DNA from: Rhizobium sp. 2MFCol3.1
Lineage (GTDB): Bacteria; Pseudomonadota; Alphaproteobacteria; Rhizobiales; Rhizobiaceae
Direction: 5' to 3'
Length of the DNA stretch: 64,000 bases
NCBI RefSeq assembly: GCF_000377565.1
Contig: NZ_KB898360.1
Span: forward strand, 1-64,000
Both the position numbers and the translations under genes were made by a program. The notes below the pieces were generated by a model that was given only the letters and a program-made list of their open reading frames with translations, made no database searches and was not told the DNA's origin. Below, one piece after another: positions 53,792-62,384 of the stretch. The first letter of the stretch is position 1; every line of letters starts with the position of its first letter.

Positions 53792-54811
53792 TTACGCCTT
53801 CGGTTTTTCGACGTGGCCGCCGAAGCCGGCGCGCATGGCCGAGAGCACCTTGTTGGCGAACTCGTCATTGTCGCGCGACGAGAAGCGGCTGTAGAGCGCA
53901 GCGCTCAGAACCGGCGTCGGAACGCTTTCGTCGATGGCGGCCATGATCGTCCAGCGGCCTTCGCCCGAATCCGAAACGCGGCCGGCATAGGCGCCGAGCG
54001 CGGGATCGGCATGCAGCGCATCCGAGGTCAGGTCGAGCAGCCAGGAGGTGATGACGCTGCCGCGACGCCACACTTCGGCGACATCCTGCAGGTTGAAGTC
54101 ATACTGGTAGTGCTCAGGATGCGCTATCGGCGCCGTCTCGGCGTCGACTTCATGATTATCGGCACCGATATTGGCGCGCTTCAGGATGTTGAAGCCTTCG
54201 GCGTAAGCCGCCATCAGGCCGTATTCGATGCCGTTGTGCACCATCTTGACGAAGTGGCCGGCGCCGTGCGGGCCGCAATGCAGATAGCCCTGCTCGGCCG
54301 TGCTGCCGGCCTGATCGGGGCGATGCGCCGAGGGAACCACATTGCCGACGCCGGGCGCCAGCGACTTGAAGATCGGCGACAGCGATTCGACCACGGCCTT
54401 TTCGCCGCCGATCATCAGGCAATAGCCGCGCTCGAGACCGAACACGCCGCCGCTGGTGCCGACGTCGACATAGTGCAGGCCCTTGGTGATCAGCTCGCCG
54501 CCACGGCGAATGTCGTCGTGATAATAGGAGTTGCCGCCATCGATGATGATATCGTCGCTGTCGAGCAGCGGCGTGATCTGTGCGATCACCTTGTCGGTGA
54601 TGGCCGCCGGCAGCATCAGCCACACGGCGCGCGGGCGCGAAAGCTTGGAAACGAACTCTTCCAGCGAGGCGCTGCCGATGGCGCCCTTGCCGACCAGATC
54701 GTTCACGCTTTCCGTCTTCGCATCATAGACCACGCATTCATGGCCATCACGCATCAAGCGCTGGACCATGAAGCTGCCCATACGGCCCAAGCCAACCATG
54801 CCAAGCTGCAT
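53792..54811 (-). CDS. gnd: 6-phosphogluconate dehydrogenase, short (NAD-type) form
   Basis: 339 residues, compared with ~470 for the classic dimer enzyme, so it belongs to the short YqeC/GntZ-like type. Seen: QLGMVGLGRMGSFMVQRLMRDGHECVVYDAK (Rossmann), IIDGGNSYYHDDIRRG, DVGTSGGVFGLERG and the catalytic Lys in GHFVKMVHNGIEYGLM. It oxidises and decarboxylates 6-phosphogluconate to ribulose-5-phosphate. CAGGAG precedes ATG 54811. Other pentose-phosphate enzymes (tkt) lie ~3.5 kb away. Confidence 0.95.
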   Translation of the reverse strand: MQLGMVGLGRMGSFMVQRLMRDGHECVVYDAKTESVNDLVGKGAIGSASLEEFVSKLSRPRAVWLMLPAAITDKVIAQITPLLDSDDIIIDGGNSYYHDDIRRGGELITKGLHYVDVGTSGGVFGLERGYCLMIGGEKAVVESLSPIFKSLAPGVGNVVPSAHRPDQAGSTAEQGYLHCGPHGAGHFVKMVHNGIEYGLMAAYAEGFNILKRANIGADNHEVDAETAPIAHPEHYQYDFNLQDVAEVWRRGSVITSWLLDLTSDALHADPALGAYAGRVSDSGEGRWTIMAAIDESVPTPVLSAALYSRFSSRDNDEFANKVLSAMRAGFGGHVEKPKA

Positions 54812-55032
54812 CTCATAATCTCCTGAGAATTGAGAATCTAATCGATATTATGCGCGAATACCTATCACTCGCACTGCAGCACGCAAGCGAAGTCTCCGTC
54901 ACAATAGCGGGAACGGCACCGCATCTGGCTCCGATGAACGCGAGAACCGCGAGCCCGCAAGGCCTTCCGCCGAATCTGAAAACTAAAAAAATATTTCGAA
55001 TGTCAACCGCAAACCGCCAATAAGGCTGCGGC

Positions 55033-55632
55033 TCATTGCTGCACCGCAAGAATAACGCGCCCGCTGGTGGCATCGCTGAGCATCCGCGCGGTGTCGGAGA
55101 ACACGGCTTCCGGCACGGAAAGCGTCAACAACGCACCCGCATCGACGAACACCTCTGCCACGACGCGCACGCCGGCCGAGCCCGCAAGCCGCGCCTTCAC
55201 CAAAGCCAGATCCGAGAAGTTCACTGCGATCTCGGCCTCGATGGTCGCGACCAGCTCAACCGTCGCCGCGGCCCTGAGGCACGCGGCAGCGGTGCCGCCA
55301 TAGGCGCGGATCAGGCCGCCGGTTCCAAGCAGCACGCCGCCGAACCAGCGGGTGACGACGACCGCAACCCGGTCGAGCGACTGCCCGTCGATCGCCTGCA
55401 GGATCGGCTTGCCGGCGGTGCCGTTCGGCTCGCCATCATCGTTGAAGCGATAGTTCTGGCCGATCCGCCATGCCCAGCAATTGTGATTGGCGGCGGGATC
55501 GCCGTGCGCGGCCAGAAACGCCCGGGCATCGTCTTCGGCGCCGATCGGTGCGGCGACCGCCAGAAACCGGCTCTTCTTGACGATCTGCTCCAGGGTCTCG
55601 GTGCGGGTGAGTGAAAACATGGCCATTGCCAT
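55033..55632 (-). CDS. yigZ: YigZ/IMPACT-family protein
   Basis: 199 residues. SRFLAVAAPIGAEDDARAFLAAH, NHNCWAWRIGQNYRFNDDGEPNGTAGKPILQAIDG and VVVTRWFGGVLLGTGGLIRAYG are the UPF0029 (IMPACT) signature; the C-terminal domain is the DUF1949 ferredoxin-like type. The role in bacteria is unknown. ATG 55632 or 55620; no clear ribosome site. A 19-bp tandem repeat lies just upstream (55676-55713). Confidence 0.9.
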   Translation of the reverse strand: MAMAMFSLTRTETLEQIVKKSRFLAVAAPIGAEDDARAFLAAHGDPAANHNCWAWRIGQNYRFNDDGEPNGTAGKPILQAIDGQSLDRVAVVVTRWFGGVLLGTGGLIRAYGGTAAACLRAAATVELVATIEAEIAVNFSDLALVKARLAGSAGVRVVAEVFVDAGALLTLSVPEAVFSDTARMLSDATSGRVILAVQQ

Positions 55633-55675
55633 ATCGCCAGCACCGCGCGCTTCGCAAGCAAAACCGGCTTGAAGC

Positions 55676-55713
55676 CCCAGCCCCGCTCGCAAATCCCAGC
55701 CCCGCTCGCAAAT
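55676..55713. repeat. 19-bp tandem repeat, two copies
   Basis: The unit CCCAGCCCCGCTCGCAAAT occurs twice in direct tandem just upstream of the yigZ start. Probably slippage; no regulatory role is shown. Confidence 0.8.
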
Positions 55714-55730
55714 CAAAGGCCACAAAAGCA

Positions 55731-55761
55731 AAACGCCCGCAGCTGGAAGCAACGGGCGTTT
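55731..55761 (-). terminator. Terminator of the DUF1127 gene
   Basis: On the minus strand AAACGCCCG, a 13-base loop, CGGGCGTTTTGCTTTTG. It lies 37 bp after the stop. Confidence 0.75.
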
Positions 55762-55797
55762 GAAATCTATATGCTCATAGAGAGCAGCGATCGCTTG

Positions 55798-55941
55798 TTA
55801 GCGAGTGGCGTCGCGAGCAACGCGCTGGATCTCGGAGCGGTCGATACCGAGGTCGTTCAGCGCACGGTTGGACATGCGGCCAAGTTCGCTAACGGTCTGA
55901 CGATACTTGCGCCAGTTATTGAAGGAGCGTGCTACGTTCAT
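55798..55941 (-). CDS. DUF1127 small basic protein (YjiS-like)
   Basis: 47 residues: MNVARSFNNWRKYRQTVSEL, then GRMSNRALNDLGIDRSEIQRVARDATR. This is the typical short DUF1127 protein of Rhizobiales: Arg-rich, one helix plus the conserved LxDLGI(D)R(S)EI. Some members act in RNA turnover and stress or phosphate responses. ATG 55941 follows AAAGGGG. The upstream region is long (>500 bp) and AT-richer. Confidence 0.92.
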   Translation of the reverse strand: MNVARSFNNWRKYRQTVSELGRMSNRALNDLGIDRSEIQRVARDATR

Positions 55942-56495
55942 GATGATCCCCTTTCCTAGGGCTTTCAGCGCTTGGCAGCGTGCTTGCTGCCCGTGTCTCT
56001 CTGTTGATGCGAATATATGCATGAAGGCCGACAACGAACAGCGCTAAAGCATCAGAACACCCATGCACCAAGTGCATAACTAAAACCGTGCTGCTTAATA
56101 TTTTTGCCCTCAAAAAAGCCGTAAACGTTTTAGTAAAGCGCCGTTTTGTGGCTATTTCGCCCGAATTTGCGATATGGCAATTGGCTCAACCACAATCGTT
56201 AAAGTGTTTTAACCGTTTTAATCGGCCGATATCGGCTCCAGGCTTCGAAAAATCAGCAATTCCTGCGTGAGAAAGACCCGAAACGCATCCCGTGCACTGA
56301 GCGCATGCTTTATTGGCAAGCCTGCGACACCGCGCCGGATAGCCCGTAAACACTCGCGACACGCCAGTTTTTCGCCGCCGACAGCCCACGACCCCATTGC
56401 CAGCAAACCCGGCATACGGCAGTAGAAGCGCGCCGGCGGGATCGAATGCGCGACATCAGGCGGCCGTGCCAGCACCCGCGTAACAAGGACGTCAC
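55942..56495. promoter_or_regulatory. Long non-coding region upstream of the DUF1127 gene
   Basis: 554 bp without a protein-like frame. It is AT-richer than its neighbours around 56040-56230. A perfect dyad ATGCAC CAA GTGCAT (56063-56077) lies ~120 bp upstream of the DUF1127 start and may be in its leader or operator. The right part should hold the promoter of the exported protein at 56496. An unannotated small RNA is possible but not shown. Confidence 0.45.
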
Positions 56496-56954
56496 ATGAA
56501 GCATATCCTCGCCGCGGCCACGCTCGTAACGACCACCCTGCTCTCGGTCGCCGCCACCCGCGCCGCCGATTTCGGCGTCACCCCGATGACGGATGGCGAC
56601 ACGTTCATTGGCTGCCTTGCACAGAACAACCACACCGGCATCGGCTACCTCGCCGTCGGCGACAAGCTGGCGCTGTTTGCCAATGCCGACGCCTTCGCGA
56701 TCACCAAGGATGAGCGCGTCAACGGGACATGGTCGGTGGATGGGGCGACCGCCGCGGATTTCTCGTCGACCGCCGACAGCGACAAGACCGTGACGATCGA
56801 CGTTCCGAACGATGCCGAGGCCGTCACCGCCTTGACCACGGGCAAGGAGTTGACCGTCACCGCCAACGGCATCGACGTCATCCTGCCGCTGACCGGCACA
56901 GAGGAGGCATTTGCCGCGCTGACGACCTGCATGAAGGAAAACGGCGCCGAATAG
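56496..56954 (+). CDS. Exported protein of unknown function
   Basis: 152 residues. Signal peptide MKHILAAATLVTTTLLSVAATRAA, then an acidic Thr-rich mature chain (FIGCLAQNNHTGIGYLAVGDKLALFANADAFAITKDERVNGTWSVDG...) with Cys residues near each end (GC, TC). AAGGA precedes ATG 56496. I do not recognise a family; probably periplasmic. It is the last gene before the 6S RNA. Confidence 0.72.
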   Translation: MKHILAAATLVTTTLLSVAATRAADFGVTPMTDGDTFIGCLAQNNHTGIGYLAVGDKLALFANADAFAITKDERVNGTWSVDGATAADFSSTADSDKTVTIDVPNDAEAVTALTTGKELTVTANGIDVILPLTGTEEAFAALTTCMKENGAE

Positions 56955-57011
56955 CGCCTGATATCAGGACGCTCGAAGCGCGATACGATTGCCGGAGATG
57001 AGAAGGAAGAG

Positions 57012-57172
57012 AGTGCGATCCGCGGCAACCGATGGAGGTTTACGATCCTGGGTGCCTACAAACGTAGGTGGGCGCCATATGTCCAAGCCCACGGGCCTGG
57101 CCAGGGACAGCTCCCTTTGGATCGAGTATGGCCCCAGGGATTGTGGTTCCTGTCGAGAGGCGCAGATCGCAA
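57012..57172 (-). ncRNA. ssrS: 6S RNA
   Basis: A ~160-nt minus-strand RNA. Its ends form a closing stem: bases 57161-57170 (GCGATCTGCG on the minus strand) pair with 57015-57024 (CGCGGATCGC). The inner part has the alphaproteobacterial 6S look, with CCTGGGGCCAT, AAGGGAGCTGTCCC and GGCCAGGCCCGTGGGC on either side of a central bubble. A TATATA -10 box (57177-57182) lies just upstream. 6S RNA mimics an open promoter and binds RNA polymerase in stationary phase. It lies downstream of zapA as in other proteobacteria, but ygfA does not follow. Confidence 0.85.
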
Positions 57173-57176
57173 CTGC

Positions 57177-57182
57177 TATATA
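57177..57182 (-). promoter_or_regulatory. -10 element of the 6S RNA promoter
   Basis: TATATA, 5-7 bases before the predicted 6S RNA start. The -35 region (around 57200) is weak (TGGCGC). Confidence 0.55.
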
Positions 57183-57258
57183 AGACCGATCCATGACGCG
57201 CGCCAGAGGCTGACGCGGGCGTCCCGGATTTAATTCAAGCGCTTCAGTTGAGCCCGCT

Positions 57259-57636
57259 TCAGTTCAGAGCCGCTGGCGCCCGGCCGTTCAGCTTGTCGGT
57301 GATCCCGCGCAGCTGGCTGCTGACCTCGACGATGGCAGCCGCGATGCTCTCTTCGGTGCGGCTGGTTGCGGCGAGCACCGTGTCGCGGTTGCTGCGCAGG
57401 CTGTTAAGTTCATCTTCCAGGCTGGCGACGCGCCGCGTCAGCTCCGAGATCTCGTCCATGATCATGATGCCGGCCATGACGGTGATCCTGAGATCGCCGA
57501 TTTCGCCGAACTGATCCTTGAGATGGCCGACATAGCGGTCGAAACGGGTGGCGAGATCGGTCAGGTGATCTTCCTGCCCCTCTTCGCAGGCCATGCGATA
57601 GGCCTTGCCGTCGATCGTTACCGTTACCTGCGCCAT
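57259..57636 (-). CDS. zapA: Cell-division protein ZapA
   Basis: 125 residues. N-terminal QVTVTIDGKAYRMACEEGQEDHLTDLATRFDRYVGHL is the ZapA fold, followed by a long coiled coil (EISELTRRVASLEDELNSLR). ZapA bundles FtsZ filaments. It lies 15 bp after the DUF4164 gene and ends 87 bp before the 6S RNA. Confidence 0.95.
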   Translation of the reverse strand: MAQVTVTIDGKAYRMACEEGQEDHLTDLATRFDRYVGHLKDQFGEIGDLRITVMAGIMIMDEISELTRRVASLEDELNSLRSNRDTVLAATSRTEESIAAAIVEVSSQLRGITDKLNGRAPAALN

Positions 57637-57651
57637 GTCCTAAGCCCTTTA

Positions 57652-57927
57652 TTAGCGGTCGAGAACCGCGCGGATCGTCTCCATCGCCGTCACCAGACGA
57701 CGCGAGACCTCGCGATTGACCTCTTCCAGCCGGTTCGCGCGGAACTCCGCCTGGTCGAGCTCCTGCGCCAGCTTGGAGCGATCGGCATGCACGCGGCGAA
57801 CCTCGCCCTCGATCTCGCCGGTCTCGCGCTGCCGCTCGATCCGGGCGTCGACGGCGCTGTCGAGCGCCGAAATCGCCTGCCGGAGCTCGAGGAGCGCTGC
57901 ATCGATGCTGTTGCCTGTGGATGTCAT
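57652..57927 (-). CDS. DUF4164 coiled-coil protein
   Basis: 91 residues, almost all coiled coil: IDAALLELRQAISALDSAVDARIERQRETGEIEGEVRRVHADRSKLAQELDQAEFRANRLEEVNREVSRRL. DUF4164 regularly precedes zapA in Rhizobiales, so a division role is likely but unproven. ATG 57927 is preferred over the frame to 57990. Divergent from tkt. Confidence 0.88.
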   Translation of the reverse strand: MTSTGNSIDAALLELRQAISALDSAVDARIERQRETGEIEGEVRRVHADRSKLAQELDQAEFRANRLEEVNREVSRRLVTAMETIRAVLDR

Positions 57928-58287
57928 GTCTTTCCGGTTCCCCGCGCAAGACCCGCGAATCGGTATTGAGGCCCGACGCGATGTTTTCAAAAGGATATGC
58001 AGCTCGCCAACTGCCCGTCAATAAAGGCTGGAAGGCGGCAGGCGAGCTAGTTGTGGATGACTGAAATCGGCAACTCTGTCGACAGCCTCCTCGGCGCCTC
58101 TGTCACACGCCTGTCAACTTTTGTTAAAATCGTTGGTCAAATGTCAAAAATCGTCATTCCGAGCTCTCTAATAGGGCTTCGATTTATTGACTTGCCTGCT
58201 CCAACTGCTATTTGTGCACCCGCTCTCATTGATGGTCTCCGCAGGCTTGAGGCCATCCCCCGACACCCCGGAACAAGCGGAATAGCG
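57928..58287. promoter_or_regulatory. Divergent promoter region between DUF4164-zapA and tkt
   Basis: 360 bp without a gene. For tkt, TTGACT (58187-58192) and TATTTG (58209-58214) with 16 bp between form a possible promoter, giving a ~70-nt leader. The promoter of DUF4164-zapA was not placed. Confidence 0.4.
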
Positions 58288-60261
58288 ATGATTTCTCCTG
58301 AACAACACGACCGGATGGCAAACGCGATCCGTTTCCTCTCAATGGATGCAGTCGAGAAGGCGAATTCCGGCCATCCGGGCATGCCGATGGGTATGGCCGA
58401 TGTCGCCACCGTCCTGTTCTCGAAGTATCTGAAGTTCGACCCGTTGAAGCCGCATTGGCCAGACCGCGACCGCTTCGTGCTGTCGGCCGGCCACGGCTCG
58501 ATGCTGCTCTACTCGCTGCTTTATCTAACCGGCTACCCCGACATGTCGGTCGATGACCTCCAGCAGTTCCGCCAGCTCGGCTCCAAGACCGCCGGCCACC
58601 CGGAATACGGCCATGCCACGGGCATCGAAACCACCACCGGCCCGCTCGGCCAGGGCATTGCCAATGCCGTCGGCATGGCGATTGCCGAACGCAAGCTGCG
58701 CGAGGAATTCGGCGCCGACCTGCAGGATCACTACACCTACGTGATCAACGGCGACGGCTGCCTGATGGAAGGCATCAGCCATGAAGCCATCGCGCTCGCC
58801 GGCCACCTGAAGCTCAACAAGCTCATCCTCTTCTGGGACAACAACTCGATCACCATCGACGGCGCTGTCTCGCTCTCGGATTCGACCGACCAGATCATGC
58901 GCTTCAAGGCTGTTCACTGGCACACGATCGAAGTCGACGGCCACGACCAGGCTGCGATTGCCGCTGCCATCGAAGAAGCCCACAAGTCCGACAAGCCGAC
59001 CTTCATCGCTTGCAAGACGGTGATCGGCTTCGGCGCTCCGAACAAGCAGGGCAGCCACAAGGTTCACGGTTCGCCGCTCGGCGCCGAGGAAATCGCAGCC
59101 ACCCGCAAGGCACTGAACTGGGAATACGCACCCTTCGTCATCCCGAACGACGTTCTCTCCGATTGGCGCGCCGCCGGCACCCGTTCGGCTGAAGCCGTCA
59201 AGGCATGGGAAGGCCGCCTCGAAAAGGCAGCGACCAAGGCCGAGTTTACCCGCCGCTTCGCGGGCGACCTGCCTGAGGGCTTCGACGCCGCCATCAGCGA
59301 CTACAAGAAGAAGCTCGCCGAGACCAAGCCGACCGTTGCAACCCGCAAGGCTTCCGAAGACGCGCTTGAAGTCATCAACGGCTTCCTGCCCGAGACGATC
59401 GGCGGCTCCGCCGACCTGACGCCGTCGAACAACACCAAGACCAGCCAGATGCATTCGATCACGCCGACGGACTTCGCCGGTCGTTACATGCACTGGGGCA
59501 TCCGCGAGCACGGCATGGCGTCTGCCATGAACGGTATCGCGCTGCACGGCGGCCTGATCCCCTACGGCGGCGGCTTCATGATCTTCTCGGATTACTGCCG
59601 TCCTCCGATCCGCCTCGCTTCGCTGATGGGCATCCGCGTCGTCCACGTTCTCACGCACGACTCGATCGGCGTTGGCGAAGACGGCCCGACCCACCAGCCG
59701 GTCGAGCAGATGGCCTCGCTGCGCGCCATCCCGAACCTCATGATGTTCCGCCCGGCCGACGCAGTCGAAACCGCCGAGTGCTGGCAGATCGCGCTGAACA
59801 CCAAGGACCGTCCGTCGGGCCTGGCGCTCACCCGCCAGAACCTCACCACGGTTCGTACCGAGTACAGCGAGAAGAACCTCTGCGAACTCGGCGCCTACAC
59901 GCTGGCAGGCAATGCCGATGCCAAGGTGACGATCTTCGCTTCGGGCTCCGAAGTCGAGCTGGCGGTTGCCGCCCGCAAGACGCTTGAAGAAAAGGGCGTT
60001 ACCGTCCGCGTCGTCTCGGTCCCCTCGACCGAACTGTTCTTCGAGCAGCCGGATGCCTACCGCGCCGAAATCCTCGGCAAGTCGCCGATCAAGATCGCCG
60101 TCGAAGCCGCCGTCCGCGAAGGCTGGGATGCGTTCATCGGACCGGAAGGCACCTTCATCGGCATGAAGGGCTTCGGCGCTTCGGGTCCTGCCAAGGATGT
60201 CTTCAAGAAGTTCGGCATCACGACGGAAGCCGTCGTCGCCGCAGTTGAAGCCAAGCTTTGA
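58288..60261 (+). CDS. tkt: Transketolase
   Basis: 657 residues. Moves two-carbon units in the pentose phosphate pathway with thiamine diphosphate. Seen: [15 protein letters not shown], the TPP site [13 protein letters not shown]...[10 protein letters not shown], catalytic His residues ([20 protein letters not shown]), and [22 protein letters not shown] 58288 ([16 protein letters not shown]) fits the conserved start; 79 extra codons upstream do not. It precedes gap, as usual in rhizobia (often with pgk and fba next); here the series seems to end after gap. Confidence 0.97.
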   Translation: MISPEQHDRMANAIRFLSMDAVEKANSGHPGMPMGMADVATVLFSKYLKFDPLKPHWPDRDRFVLSAGHGSMLLYSLLYLTGYPDMSVDDLQQFRQLGSKTAGHPEYGHATGIETTTGPLGQGIANAVGMAIAERKLREEFGADLQDHYTYVINGDGCLMEGISHEAIALAGHLKLNKLILFWDNNSITIDGAVSLSDSTDQIMRFKAVHWHTIEVDGHDQAAIAAAIEEAHKSDKPTFIACKTVIGFGAPNKQGSHKVHGSPLGAEEIAATRKALNWEYAPFVIPNDVLSDWRAAGTRSAEAVKAWEGRLEKAATKAEFTRRFAGDLPEGFDAAISDYKKKLAETKPTVATRKASEDALEVINGFLPETIGGSADLTPSNNTKTSQMHSITPTDFAGRYMHWGIREHGMASAMNGIALHGGLIPYGGGFMIFSDYCRPPIRLASLMGIRVVHVLTHDSIGVGEDGPTHQPVEQMASLRAIPNLMMFRPADAVETAECWQIALNTKDRPSGLALTRQNLTTVRTEYSEKNLCELGAYTLAGNADAKVTIFASGSEVELAVAARKTLEEKGVTVRVVSVPSTELFFEQPDAYRAEILGKSPIKIAVEAAVREGWDAFIGPEGTFIGMKGFGASGPAKDVFKKFGITTEAVVAAVEAKL

Positions 60262-60271
60262 TCTGATACAA

Positions 60272-60298
60272 GGAGCGCCTCAGGGCGCTCCTCTTTGC
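60272..60298 (+). terminator. Stem-loop between tkt and gap
   Basis: GGAGCGCC, loop TCAG, GGCGCTCC, then TCTTTGCTT. Suggests partial termination after tkt, with gap having its own promoter or readthrough. Confidence 0.65.
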
Positions 60299-60333
60299 TT
60301 ATAAACCAAGCCCTACTCTCGGGAGAGACACAC

Positions 60334-61344
60334 ATGACTGTAAAGGTTGCCATTAACGGCTTCGGTCGTATCGGCCGCAATGTTCTCCGCGCCATCGTTG
60401 AATCCGGCCGCACGGACATCGAAGTCGTTGCCATCAACGACCTCGGCCCGGTCGAGACCAACGCGCACCTGCTGCGTTACGACTCGATCCACGGCAAGTT
60501 CCCGGCCGAAGTAAAGGTCGAAGGCGACACGATCACCGTTGGCGGCGGCAAGCCGATCAAGGTCACCGCCGTTCGCGACCCGGCACAGCTGCCGCACGGC
60601 GAACTCGGCGTCGATATCGCCATGGAATGCACGGGCATCTTCACCTCGCGCGACAAGGCTGCCGCCCACCTGACGGCTGGCGCCAAGCGCGTCATCGTTT
60701 CGGCGCCTGCCGATGGTGCCGACCTGACCGTCGTCTTCGGCGTCAACCACGATCAGCTGACCAAGGAACACCTGGTCATCTCCAACGCATCCTGCACGAC
60801 GAACTGCCTCGTGCCGGTCGTCAAGGTTCTCGACGACGCCGTCGGCATCGATCATGGCTTCATGACCACGATCCACTCCTACACGGGTGACCAGCCGACG
60901 CTCGACACCATGCACAAGGACCTGTACCGCGCCCGCGCCGCAGCCCTGTCCATGATCCCGACCTCGACCGGCGCTGCCAAGGCCGTTGGCCTGGTTCTGC
61001 CGCACCTGAAGGGCAAGCTCGACGGCACCTCGATCCGCGTTCCGACCCCGAACGTCTCGGTCGTCGACTTCAAGTTCGTCGCCAAGAAGGCCACCTCGGT
61101 TGCCGAAATCAACGAAGCCATCAAGTCTGCCGCCAACGGCAAGCTGAAGGGCATCCTCGGCTTCACCGACGAGCCGCTGGTGTCGCGCGACTTCAACCAC
61201 GACAGCCACTCGTCGATCTTCGCGACCGACCAGACCAAGGTCATGGAAGGCAACTTCGTTCGTATCCTCACCTGGTACGACAACGAATGGGGCTTCTCCA
61301 GCCGCATGTCCGACACGGCCGTCGCCTTCGCCAAGACCATCTAA
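60334..61344 (+). CDS. gap: Glyceraldehyde-3-phosphate dehydrogenase
   Basis: 336 residues. NAD-binding [16 protein letters not shown], catalytic Cys in [12 protein letters not shown], His in HSYTGDQ and the C-terminal [12 protein letters not shown]. It converts GAP to 1,3-BPG in glycolysis or gluconeogenesis. ATG 60334 follows GGGAGA. A terminator lies 22 bp after the stop. Confidence 0.98.
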   Translation: MTVKVAINGFGRIGRNVLRAIVESGRTDIEVVAINDLGPVETNAHLLRYDSIHGKFPAEVKVEGDTITVGGGKPIKVTAVRDPAQLPHGELGVDIAMECTGIFTSRDKAAAHLTAGAKRVIVSAPADGADLTVVFGVNHDQLTKEHLVISNASCTTNCLVPVVKVLDDAVGIDHGFMTTIHSYTGDQPTLDTMHKDLYRARAAALSMIPTSTGAAKAVGLVLPHLKGKLDGTSIRVPTPNVSVVDFKFVAKKATSVAEINEAIKSAANGKLKGILGFTDEPLVSRDFNHDSHSSIFATDQTKVMEGNFVRILTWYDNEWGFSSRMSDTAVAFAKTI

Positions 61345-61365
61345 GGTCGGCGATATCGATTTCGG

Positions 61366-61394
61366 AAAGCGGCTCGGGAAACCGGGCCGCTTTT
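61366..61394 (+). terminator. Terminator after gap
   Basis: AAAGCGGC...CGG, loop GAAA, CCG..GCCGCTTTT. An imperfect but strong hairpin with a T-run. Confidence 0.8.
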
Positions 61395-61527
61395 CGTTTG
61401 CTAGACTAAGGGCGAGCCGCGACGGTCGAACGCGCTTGCCCGCATCCGGCAGGATGCGGTAAATTCGGCCGCAAGCTGCAACGCGGTCGCGCAACGAGAC
61501 ACCGGACCTGCAACAGGCGGATTACCC

Positions 61528-61668
61528 ATGAGAATGCTGATGTTGGCAATCCTACTCCTCATGATCGCCGGCGTGCTCAGCCTGACCGTCGTCGGCGGCG
61601 GCTCCAAGCAGCTTGCCAAGGGTCAGCCGCTGCTGGCCTCCTCCTCGCGATTGATGGGACCGCGATAA
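61528..61668 (+). CDS. Candidate small hydrophobic protein
   Basis: 46 residues: MRMLMLAILLLMIAGVLSLTV, then VGGGSKQLAKGQPLLASSSRLMGPR. One membrane-like helix and a short basic tail. It is shorter than most gene finders accept; support is the codon use (high GC3) and the sharp hydrophobic start. The Shine-Dalgarno is weak (CAGGCGG). No family was recognised. Confidence 0.45.
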   Translation: MRMLMLAILLLMIAGVLSLTVVGGGSKQLAKGQPLLASSSRLMGPR

Positions 61669-61750
61669 TTGCACGCATGCCGGCGACGGGGCTGGCGTGG
61701 CGTGAACGAACGCAATAGTGTCGGGAAACCGAGAAACGAAAGAGAATTCA

Positions 61751-62065
61751 ATGGACTACTTCACCATCGAGATATCAGGCAAAGCCATCGCGAGTTTCCG
61801 CTCGGAAAACGCCGAAGACGCCCAGCACTTCATTGAGGCCGAGGATTTCCGCGAGGATCTGACGGTGCTCGAGACGGAAGGCGAGCCGGTATGGGACGGC
61901 AAGACGCCGCTCACCCTTCGCAAGGCGACGCCTGATGAGGCAAGCGAAGTCGAGCACGCGTATGAGTTCGACGACGACCCCTCGCGGACCATCGACGACG
62001 AATTCGTCGTCTTCCTCATCCCGATCTCGGACGCGGATGAAGACGACAGCGACGACGAGGCGTAA
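61751..62065 (+). CDS. Acidic protein of unknown function
   Basis: 104 residues, very acidic. DYFTIEISGKAIASFRSENAEDAQHFIEAEDFREDLTVLETEGEPVWDGKTPLTLRKATPDEASEVEHAYEF, ending DADEDDSDDEA. It looks like a small alpha/beta domain plus acidic tail. ATG 61751 is favoured over 61718. No family recognised. A hairpin (62105-62126) follows without a T-run. Confidence 0.7.
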   Translation: MDYFTIEISGKAIASFRSENAEDAQHFIEAEDFREDLTVLETEGEPVWDGKTPLTLRKATPDEASEVEHAYEFDDDPSRTIDDEFVVFLIPISDADEDDSDDEA

Positions 62066-62384
62066 GGCCAAAGAGAAATACGCGACGATTGTCCAAGAAA
62101 AGGACAGGGCAGCGATTTCTGCCCTGCTCTCGCCTGATTTGATCCTACACTTTACTCAGGATCACTCTCCAACCGTTCATTTGATTTGCCGTCGGGCGAA
62201 CCACTCAGCAGCATGATGCAGCAAAGCGCAAGGATAGCCCTTTAGGTCTACCCTTCGTTCGGATTTTGCCGTTTACTGGCAGGCATCGGACCGGAACTGG
62301 AGGCGCGATACCATAGTTTTAGACAGCCGCATGCGACGGGGGGCGACACTGCGGCGATTGATATTTGCATAAAGGGGTTCGGGC
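62066..62384. other. Intergenic region, no gene seen
   Basis: 319 bp. It has the stem CAGGGCAG / CTGCCCTG (62105-62126), which may end the upstream transcript, and presumably the promoter of the antiporter gene. No frame looks coding. Confidence 0.5.
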
